Shown piece by piece: positions 15,768 to 23,600 of a DNA stretch of 43,702 bases (within the stretch, counting starts at the first letter, position 1; every line of letters starts with the position of its first letter). The DNA lies in the NCBI GenBank assembly GCA_905479265.1, contig CAJQLX010000035.1:1-43702 (forward strand). Direction: 5' to 3'. The notes under the pieces are model-generated. The model did no database searches. It worked only from the letters and a program-made list of their open reading frames with translations, and was not told where the DNA came from. The translations under genes were made by a program, and so were the position numbers. This stretch comes from an uncultured Alphaproteobacteria bacterium (GTDB lineage Bacteria; Pseudomonadota; Alphaproteobacteria; UBA7985).

Positions 15768-16010
15768 ATGTTTGTTGCGTTCGAGCCCCAGACAACCAAC
15801 CGCCGCCGCCCGTTGCGCGGAAATGAGCCATTTCAAACGGGGACCGAGATGCTGGACCGGGTGGTTGCGGCAAGTCGCATGATTTGGCGGCGCAAGTGCA
15901 ACGCCATCATCCGATCGCGGATCCTGCGCCATCAGCGGCAGATCCAATCAGCGGATCCACACGGCTCGGCAACAAAACTGCATGCCCTGTACGTTCACAA
16001 ACCCATGTGA
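15768..16010 (+). CDS. small basic hypothetical protein (80 aa)
   Basis: Not recognised. AAAAAAGGAGAG directly precedes the ATG at 15768, a strong ribosome site. The frame is open back to a GTG at 15588, right after the radical SAM stop codon, but that part covers the three hairpins and is unlikely to be coding. The product is rich in Arg and Lys (NRRRPLRG near 11-18, WRRKCNAIIRSRILRHQRQ near 40-58) with one Cys and no membrane segment. It may bind nucleic acid. It lies 180 bases downstream of the radical SAM gene on the same strand and may share its transcript. Confidence 0.5.
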   Translation: MFVAFEPQTTNRRRPLRGNEPFQTGTEMLDRVVAASRMIWRRKCNAIIRSRILRHQRQIQSADPHGSATKLHALYVHKPM

Positions 16011-16045
16011 TGAGGGTCGGTGCGCGACCTGGAGGCGTCTGTGTT

Positions 16046-16897
16046 CTAGGCCAGAGGATCCTTGATCACGCGCATGGACTGCGTGCCCAATCCCGGGCTG
16101 GAAAGCTCGATCGTATCGCCGGGAACGAGATATTGCGGCGGCTTCAACCCCATGCCGACACCCGGCGGGGTGCCGGTGCAGACGAGGTCACCGGCCTCAA
16201 GCGTTTGATACTGAGAGAGGTGTTCAATGATGCTTGGAATGTCGAAAATCATCGTTGCCGTCGTCCCAGATTGGCGAAGGTCGCCGTTGACGGAGGCTTG
16301 CAACGGGTGGTTTTGCGGCGTTGAAATCTCATCGGTCGTCACCAGATAGGGCCCGGTCGGGCCAAAGGTGTCGAAGGACTTGCCCTTGCTCCAAAGACCG
16401 CCGCGATCCATCTGAAACGTCCGTTCTGAGATATCGTTCACCAGCGTATAGCCCGCAATATGGTCCCATGCGGCCTCGCGCCGGATGTACCGCCCACCGG
16501 TGCCAATCACAAAGGCAAACTCGACCTCGTAATCAAGGCGATCTGAGCCGCGGGGGTGGAGAATATCGTCGTTCGGCCCGCTGATGCAGGACGATGCTTT
16601 GTAGAAAACAATCGGCTGCTCTGGAATGGGAAGGCCAGCTTCTTCGGCGTGGTCGGCATAGTTCAATCCGATACCGATAAATTTACCGGGCCGAGGAATG
16701 GGAGCGCCGAGGCGCACGTTGCTGGGGACCAGCGGCAGCGACGCGGGATCAAGAGCAGAAAGCCGGGCCAAGCCCGCAGGCGAGAGAGCCTGTGCATCGA
16801 AGTCTGCGATGTGTTCTGACAAGTCGCGAATGGCGCCGTTTTGGTCCAACAAACCGGGCTTCTCCGCGCCAATATTTCCGTGTCGCAGCAACTTCAT
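16046..16897 (-). CDS. fumarylacetoacetate hydrolase family protein
   Basis: 283 residues, the usual length for the short FAH proteins (ureidoglycolate lyase, acylpyruvase and 5-carboxymethyl-2-hydroxymuconate isomerase groups). Family marks are GIGLNYADHAEEAG near residues 75-88, the metal-binding E-x-E in DYEVEFAFVIG, an Asp in YTLVNDISER, WSKGKSFDTFGPTGP, and CTGTPPGVGMG near the C-terminus. It would use Mg or Mn to cleave or isomerise a 2-oxo-acid-like substrate in the cytoplasm. GGGGGAG stands about 12 bases before the ATG. No pathway neighbours narrow the substrate. It is convergent with the small basic gene and divergent from hemC. Confidence 0.9.
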   Translation of the reverse strand: MKLLRHGNIGAEKPGLLDQNGAIRDLSEHIADFDAQALSPAGLARLSALDPASLPLVPSNVRLGAPIPRPGKFIGIGLNYADHAEEAGLPIPEQPIVFYKASSCISGPNDDILHPRGSDRLDYEVEFAFVIGTGGRYIRREAAWDHIAGYTLVNDISERTFQMDRGGLWSKGKSFDTFGPTGPYLVTTDEISTPQNHPLQASVNGDLRQSGTTATMIFDIPSIIEHLSQYQTLEAGDLVCTGTPPGVGMGLKPPQYLVPGDTIELSSPGLGTQSMRVIKDPLA

Positions 16898-17054
16898 AGG
16901 TGCCGTACTCCCCCAATAGGTTTTCTATCTGTCTGATTTGGAGCATGACAGTTTCGGGTATGGGTGTCACCACTGATGCTGACTGCTTGCAGATGAGTGC
17001 AAGCTTCAATATGAATAAATCGCGTCAATTTTTTTCTAGTTCGTAGGGCTTGAG

Positions 17055-17966
17055 TTGAATAATTCTGATTTGAAGATCGGCACACGTGGTTCTGTATTGG
17101 CCCTGGCGCAAACGGATTGGGCTTTGGGCGAGATGCGGCGGCTCGCGCCCGCGCGGAACATTGAGCGGGTGATCATCGAGACGCAAGGCGATCGTGACCA
17201 GACCTCCTCGCTGGCCAGTTTTGGCGGTGTGGGGGTTTTTGTCGCTGAGTTGCAGTCCGCGATTTTGGATGGTCGCGTTGATGCGGCGGTGCATTCCTAC
17301 AAAGACATGGCCAGCCGTCCAACGGATGGGCTGAAGCAGTATTTCCCGCCGCGTGAAGACGTCTGTGATGTCCTCGTGGGCTGTCCTTTGGACGAGCTGA
17401 GAGAGGGCGCAGTGGTTGGCACAGGCAGCCCGCGCCGCGTCGCCCAGCTCAAGCGGCGACGTCCGGACTTGGACATTCGACCCCTGCGCGGCAACATCAC
17501 AACGCGCCTGTCCAAGCAGATGGACGGCACCTTTGATGCGGTGGTGTTGGCAAAGGCAGGGCTTCGGCGCGCGCGCATGTTTGACCCCCTGCGGGATTTT
17601 GATTTGGACCCGATGGATTTCACGCCAGCGACGGGGCAGGGCCAGTTGGCGCTGGAATGTCGGGAAAGCGATGAGTTGCCCATGGAAGAGGGTGTTTTGA
17701 CCAGCGCTCTGGATCGTCGATTGGCGGCTGTGGAGCGGTTTTTTGCGCTAGAGCTGGGCTTTGGCTGTCACACGCCTGCTGCGGTCTGGGCGCGGGTTGA
17801 AGGACGGCGTATTGCCGCTGTGATCGACGTGCTCAGCCATGATGGGCAGGAAAGTCTGAAGATCGAGGTTCCGGTCTCCTTGTCTCACAAAGACGGTGAC
17901 TTGCAGGCGGCCTTGGCTCAAGTGGAAGAACGCGGCATTCGGGCGTTCTTGCGCGACGTCACCTAA
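17055..17966 (+). CDS. hemC: hydroxymethylbilane synthase, divergent (actinobacterial-like) form
   Basis: 303 residues, typical length. It joins four porphobilinogens into hydroxymethylbilane for haem and chlorin synthesis. Recognisable marks are KIGTRGSVLALAQ (7-19), HSYKDM with Lys83 and Asp84, GTGSPRRVAQL (122-132), RPLRGNITTRLSK (142-154), DAVVLAKAGLRR, PATGQGQLALECR, and GCHTP with the dipyrromethane cofactor Cys238. The segment aligned with E. coli LAKVGGKGLF reads LASFGGVGVF, so the two Lys residues (55 and 59 in E. coli) are missing, as I recall for actinobacterial enzymes. The start is a TTG at 17055 with AGGG upstream. It stands alone, without hemD or other haem genes. Confidence 0.85.
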   Translation: MNNSDLKIGTRGSVLALAQTDWALGEMRRLAPARNIERVIIETQGDRDQTSSLASFGGVGVFVAELQSAILDGRVDAAVHSYKDMASRPTDGLKQYFPPREDVCDVLVGCPLDELREGAVVGTGSPRRVAQLKRRRPDLDIRPLRGNITTRLSKQMDGTFDAVVLAKAGLRRARMFDPLRDFDLDPMDFTPATGQGQLALECRESDELPMEEGVLTSALDRRLAAVERFFALELGFGCHTPAAVWARVEGRRIAAVIDVLSHDGQESLKIEVPVSLSHKDGDLQAALAQVEERGIRAFLRDVT

Positions 17967-17983
17967 GCGCTGCGCTGAGGGCT

Positions 17984-18562
17984 CTAGATCGCAAAATTGG
18001 CTTTAACGGTGACCAAATACTCGGCCAATCGTTGCCGAGCGCGCCAGAATTCAGCAGATAAGCCGAATACCAACATTTTCTGCCGCCCCCGATAGAAGCT
18101 CTGCTCAAGGGTGAAGCCGAGGTCTTCGGCGAGAGCTTGGCTGGCTTTGTTGTCGTCGCTAAGAACCGCAACGATGCGCGCCAATCCGCCATCTTCGCGA
18201 AGGGCGAAATCTGTAATCTCCATCACCGCTTCACGCGCATAGCCTTGGCCTCGCGCAGCGGGTAGAAAGCTATAGCGGATGGCCAGCCCCAACCCATCTG
18301 GGCGCAGCATGATCCCCGCTTCGCCGATAAAGCGATCATCTTCGCGCGTGAATACCCCGAACATGCCTATGCCTTGGGTGGTCCAAAAGGCGTCAAAGGT
18401 CTTGAGCGTTTCGAGCGCGGCGCGATGATCCTGCACCCCTTCGAGCATGCGCTCCATCGCAGCGGCATCGCTGCGCAAGGGCATGACGGTCTCAATATCC
18501 GTCGGACCGAGTGCGCGCAGGTATAGGCGAGGCGTGTTGAGCACGGGGCGTGAAGTCTTCAT
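17984..18562 (-). CDS. GNAT family N-acetyltransferase (RimJ/RimL-like)
   Basis: 192 residues. It begins with the usual RLYLRALGPTDIETVMPL segment. The acetyl-CoA-binding loop ARGQGYAREAVMEI lies near residues 108-121, and the C-terminal DLGFTLEQSFY region is also typical. It would acetylate an amino group on a protein N-terminus, antibiotic or small molecule. The substrate cannot be told. It starts nine bases after the pbpC stop codon with no strong ribosome site, so it is probably translated as the third gene of the yfhM-pbpC transcript. Confidence 0.85.
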   Translation of the reverse strand: MKTSRPVLNTPRLYLRALGPTDIETVMPLRSDAAAMERMLEGVQDHRAALETLKTFDAFWTTQGIGMFGVFTREDDRFIGEAGIMLRPDGLGLAIRYSFLPAARGQGYAREAVMEITDFALREDGGLARIVAVLSDDNKASQALAEDLGFTLEQSFYRGRQKMLVFGLSAEFWRARQRLAEYLVTVKANFAI

Positions 18563-18571
18563 CAGATGTGC

Positions 18572-20644
18572 TTAGCGGCTCTGCGCCGAATTGCCAAACC
18601 CCGCTGTGATTTCCACCCTTGCAGAAACGCGTTTCCCATCGCTGTCGAGCACGGCGAGATCGAAGAAGCCGGGGCTGTTGGGCATCCATGTCATTTGACG
18701 GCCAATGGCTTGTGAGCGGGGTGTGCCGTCAACGAACAGGCGAAACGGGCGCTGCCCGCCACTGAGTTTCAAAGCCACGCCCCCGCCTTCCCGAAGCGGC
18801 ATGACAGAGCCATCGGTGGGAAAGGTCAAACGGAAGGGATCGGCTTCATCCGCTTGCAAGCCGGCGTGGTTTTGCAGCGCCAGCGGGGTGTCATCTAAGA
18901 TATGTTTCAGGCCACCAGCAGGCAGAGTGAGCGGACGGGTGTCGTCCAGCTCCTCAAAGGCATGGAACAGCAGGGGTGCGGCGTCTACCAATCCGACAAG
19001 GGTTTCTGTTGGTTGGTTGTCGGGGCGCCCAAGCCAAGCGGCGATGACATATTTCCCATCATAGCCCACGGCCCAAGCATCCCGGTTTCTCGCCGACGTA
19101 CCCGTTTTAAAAGCCAAGCGAGGGGCGTTGCTTTGTTGAAAGGCATAGGGCCGTTCGATATCGCTCAAGATCGCGGTGATGTGCCCGGCTGTTTGGTGAC
19201 GGATGAAGCGTTTGGGGCTGGTCTTGGCGCAGGCCGCGGGGGTCTCGCAGAGGGGTCGGATGCGGCCATCTGTGGCAAAGGCGGTGTACACCTGAACCAA
19301 GTCTTCCATCGTCAGGCTGACCCCGCCAAGCATCAGCGAGAGCCCAATGCTGCCCGGTTCCCCAATATTGGCTGGCGCGACGCCGACCCGGGTCAGGGCT
19401 TCTAGCGCGCGTTCTGCGCCGTATTCGTTGAGGATCGCAATGGCGGGAGGGTTAAGGGACTGTTGCAGGGCGGCGTAGGCTTGCACGCGGCCTTGGCGGG
19501 TGTCGTGAAAGTTCTCTGGTTGGTAGCCGGCAAAGTTGCGCCGGTCGTCAGGCAGCCACGTCCCCGGATGCGCTTTTCCGGCATCAAAAGCCAAGGCGTA
19601 TAGAGCCGGTTTGAGGGCCGAGCCGGGGGAGCGCAGGGCTTGTGTCAGGTCCAGCTTTGCTCCCGCCCTTGGCGCGAAATACCCCGATGAACCAACCCGC
19701 GCCTTCACCGCCCCGGTTTCTGCGTCGAGCACCAGCAAAGCGCCATTGATGTTTTCGTCGTAGGGGCTGACATAGCGATCCATGAGCCATTCCAGCCGAC
19801 GCTGCGTTGGTCCATGCAAGGTTGTTTGGATTTGTGCCGTGGGTGTGTTGGACCAGTAGGCTTCCGCCAATGTTGGCGCGTAAAAGGGCATGTCCAGCCG
19901 CGCATTCGGCACGGGTTCGCGCTTGCCGCGTGTCGCCTGTACCTCCGTGATAACGCCCCGGCGCACCAGAACGTCGAGCACGCGATTGCGCGCCGCCTCC
20001 GCGCGGTGTGAAAACCGGTCGGGGCGTCGGCGCACGGGGCTTTGTGGGAGCGCAACCATCAGCGCGCTTTCAGCCCACGTCAAATCAGCTGGCTTTTTGC
20101 CGAAGTACCGCCAAGCCGCTGCACCAGCGCCTTCGATATTGCCGCCAAAGGGCGCTGTGGTCAGATAGAAGTTGAGGATTTCATCCTTGGTAAATCGGCG
20201 TTCCAACTGCCACGCGCGCAAGATCTCCATGACCTTGGCCCCGATCGTGCGGTTCGGGCGCGGTTCGAGCAAGCGCGCGGTCTGCATGGTCAGTGTGGAT
20301 CCGCCAGAGACCAAGCGCCGGGCCTGCAAGGACGTGACAACGGCGCGCGCCATCCCTCGGTAATCCACGCCGTCGTGCCGATAGAACCGCTGGTCCTCAA
20401 ACGCCAAAAGCGCTTGGACATAATGGCTGTCAACATCGGCAAGTTCCGTGGATAGCCGCCAATATCCGGCGGGAGAAATACCGGCGCGGAGCAACCGACC
20501 ATCGACATCCGTCATGGTCGGGCTGAGGTCATAGGCACGCGTCATGGGGGGCGGGAACAGTCTGTCTGCCAGAACAAACCCGCCCAACATCACCACCGCG
20601 ATCCATAGCGGCATCCAATCCAGAAAGCGGCGCAACCGGTTCAA
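18572..20644 (-). CDS. pbpC: penicillin-binding protein 1C
   Basis: Bifunctional class A-type PBP of 690 residues anchored by one N-terminal membrane helix (about 12-28). The glycosyltransferase 51 domain (about 50-210) has the catalytic Glu83 in AFEDQRFYRHDGVDYRG and GGSTLTMQ at 114-121. The transpeptidase domain (about 300-550) has Ser342-x-x-Lys345 in SPGSALKP, S-x-N at 396-398, and KTGTS from Lys513. A C-terminal BiPBP_C-type domain covers about 615-685. All active-site residues are present. The start is a TTG with GGAAGG eight bases upstream, 16 bases after the macroglobulin stop codon, and pairing with that gene is usual for PBP1C. Confidence 0.95.
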   Translation of the reverse strand: MNRLRRFLDWMPLWIAVVMLGGFVLADRLFPPPMTRAYDLSPTMTDVDGRLLRAGISPAGYWRLSTELADVDSHYVQALLAFEDQRFYRHDGVDYRGMARAVVTSLQARRLVSGGSTLTMQTARLLEPRPNRTIGAKVMEILRAWQLERRFTKDEILNFYLTTAPFGGNIEGAGAAAWRYFGKKPADLTWAESALMVALPQSPVRRRPDRFSHRAEAARNRVLDVLVRRGVITEVQATRGKREPVPNARLDMPFYAPTLAEAYWSNTPTAQIQTTLHGPTQRRLEWLMDRYVSPYDENINGALLVLDAETGAVKARVGSSGYFAPRAGAKLDLTQALRSPGSALKPALYALAFDAGKAHPGTWLPDDRRNFAGYQPENFHDTRQGRVQAYAALQQSLNPPAIAILNEYGAERALEALTRVGVAPANIGEPGSIGLSLMLGGVSLTMEDLVQVYTAFATDGRIRPLCETPAACAKTSPKRFIRHQTAGHITAILSDIERPYAFQQSNAPRLAFKTGTSARNRDAWAVGYDGKYVIAAWLGRPDNQPTETLVGLVDAAPLLFHAFEELDDTRPLTLPAGGLKHILDDTPLALQNHAGLQADEADPFRLTFPTDGSVMPLREGGGVALKLSGGQRPFRLFVDGTPRSQAIGRQMTWMPNSPGFFDLAVLDSDGKRVSARVEITAGFGNSAQSR

Positions 20645-20660
20645 ATCCAGGGCCTTCCCG

Positions 20661-23600
20661 CTAGCGCAACTGTGTCGAGGCGGATCGCGCTCGGGTTTCT
20701 GGAACGTACATGGCTTCGACGTAAGCGCCCGGTTGGGTGACGTGGCCTGCTTGAGTGCGGCGCATCACGTAGTGCAGGGCAAAGTGCTCCTTTTGCCCTT
20801 CAAAACCAAAAATGACCCGGTCAGCTCGGGCTTCGGCGTACTCAGTCCCGGTTTGCTGGAACGCCTTTTGGCCGTCTAACAAGCAAATTCCAGCAACAAG
20901 GGTCTGTTGACCGGTCTGGCAATTACCGACGGAACCGCCGGCGATAAGAACCGTGGCGGGCAGGCTTGTTTGTTCGACCTCGAAACCCGCTGGCAGCAGG
21001 TCCGCGAGGACGTAATCAAGCATCGTATCTTCAAAAACGGTCCCAACCAGACTGACCAAGACGCGCTGGCCCGGTGCCGGGTTTTCGACAGGCTGCAGCG
21101 TTTCGAGATCGTGCATCAGGCGCTGGAGGGTCACGCCCTTGCTGGTCACTGACGTTGGGCTGCTTGGCGTGCCGGCTTGCCACAGAGAGACCAGCACCGG
21201 TGATGACCCGGTGTTCAGGACGCCTTTGGCCCCATCAAAGTCTGCCTGCTCAAGGCTTTGCTGTGCGGTCATGGTGCCCTCCAAACCGCCTAGGCCTGCG
21301 AAGGCAACGTCGCCCTGTCCCAAGTGCTGAGCCAAGCGCAGCGCCCATGCTTCTTCTTGCGTGGTTAGCCAGTTATCTTGAAGCGCCAGCGCCACGAGGG
21401 GCAGATGGACGGTGAGATAGGTTTCCACAGCAGGGTGATCGAGCAAGCCGCCCTCGGCCAACAAAGCCAGCGCCGCGAGTTGATCGCGCAGAGACGTGCC
21501 GTAGTCTTCGAGGACATTGGACGCATCGGACGTCGCCGGCGCGTTCAGCGCATCCAGCAGGGCATCACGGTCAGACTTATCGCCCACCGCCTCTGCAGCA
21601 ACAGCCAGCGCTGCTTTCGCCATAACGTGGCCCTCTAGCTCCAGCAGTTGATCGAACAGCAGTCGCTGTGCAGCGATGTTCGCTTCACCGGCTCGGGCCA
21701 GCACAGCGAGGCTGTAGGCTTCGGCCCGTGGTGTGATGCTGATGGCGTAGTAGGGGTCCGCCACACGCGCCAAATTGCGCTTCAAGTTTTGAATAAACGT
21801 GCCGCGAACGGTTGTGGCGGCTTCGTATCCCCGATCGGCAGCGAGGCCCAGCAGGTCGCTGGCATAGGCGTGCAGGAACATGTCACCGCTTGACCCGTTG
21901 GGCCACAAGCTGATGAGGCCTGAGTATCCTTGGCGGTTTTGCAGCGTGACAAAGGCGTCGTTCAACTCTCGATTCCGGCGCTCGTCGGACATCTTGATGC
22001 TTTGCCCCAGCAACAGGCCCGTGGCGCGGGACGTTGTCTGTTCCGAGCACCGGTAGGGGTAGTTGGCCAGACTTTGGGCCAGGAAATTGGCGTTGATTTG
22101 GTTCAGCGGGGTCACACTCATTTCAATAGTTGGGTCGTGCAGATCAGCCAGCAGGCTCGGGTCGAGGGTCAGCGACTCACCAGCTTCGACAATAAAGGCA
22201 TCGCGGATGATATCGCGGGGCGCAATGGCCCGAACTTCGATCGGGAATGACCGCGATAGGGTCTCATCCTCCAGCATCACAGTGACTTCAACGCTTGTTG
22301 CGCCGAGCGCCCCTTCTGCTTTGATCCGCAGGGGAATGGTTTGCTGGCCCTTTGCATCCAGCGTCAGCGACATGCTCTCGACGCCTTGGGCGAGGGTAAG
22401 ACCGCTTTCCGGGTTAAGGTGAACAGTGGCTGAAAGTTCGCGGTCCTGCGTGTTGCTCAGCAACAATTTCACGTCCACCTCGTCACCGGGCGCGAGAAAG
22501 CGGGGCAGAAACAGGTCAGCGACCACGGGATCACGGATTACCAGCATGTCACTCGCCGCGCCCATGCGCCCTTGGTCGGTCCACGCCATCGTCATCAGGC
22601 GTCCGCGGCCCACAAAATCCGGCAGATCAAATGTCAGCGCCGCAGACCCCTGCGGCGACAGGGGAACAATGGTTGAAGAAAGTGCCAGCGTTTCCTTGAT
22701 CCGCGTGGTCAGTCCCTGCGCGAGGGAGAATTCGGCCAGATCCGCAGACGTCGCCCGCATGGCCATCGCAAAGGCGCCGTCATAGCCCTGCTGCAAAGGG
22801 GCAGCGCTCAGACCCGCAGAGGCAATCAACGACGCGAACGTATCGCGCAGATCGGCAGGCAGGGCGTAAGGCGCGAGGAAGTGCGCGGCGGGGTTAGGGG
22901 ACTGGTAGTTGGTCATCTGCAAAACGCCGTCGTCAACGATCCAAGCCAGCACAAAGCCCGTCTCATCATCCTGTAATCCGCCAACGGAGACGGGGACTGT
23001 CAGCGTTTCGCGAGGGCGGATCTCGGCTTCGGTCCGGGTTGCGACATCGAGCAGTACAGGGCTTTGATCAAACCCAACAAAATGCGCGCCGACGGCTCGG
23101 CTTGGCAGTTGATCGACACTAATCGCGCCCGTGCTGTAGACGACGGGCAGAATCCACAGCCCTTCAACGTCGTTCCAATCGCTCGGAATGGTCAGGGAAA
23201 GGGTGTTAACCCCCGATTCAAACGCGCCCAGATCGATGACACTGGTTTTGGAGCCAACCAGATACGCCAGTCCTGAACCGGCGTGAGGGCTGTCGATCAC
23301 CAAATCAATCACGTCGCCGGGGCGGGGATCCGCGCTGCTGACCGTCACGCCAAGGCGGCTGGGTGCGCGGTCAACTTGGGGGCGTGCGCGCCATCCCGCG
23401 TCAAAGCGCAGTGACGTTGCGCTGCGGCCGTCATCACTGACAAATTCGACCCGGTAAGCACCCCAATCCACGTTCAACGCTAGGATTGTTTCGCCATCCA
23501 AAGACAGCATGCCTTCTGACACAGGCAAGTCGATGTAACTGCTTTCGTAGTTCCAGCGTCCTCCGTCGAAGTACCAGTTGTAGTCATAGATCTCGCGGTA

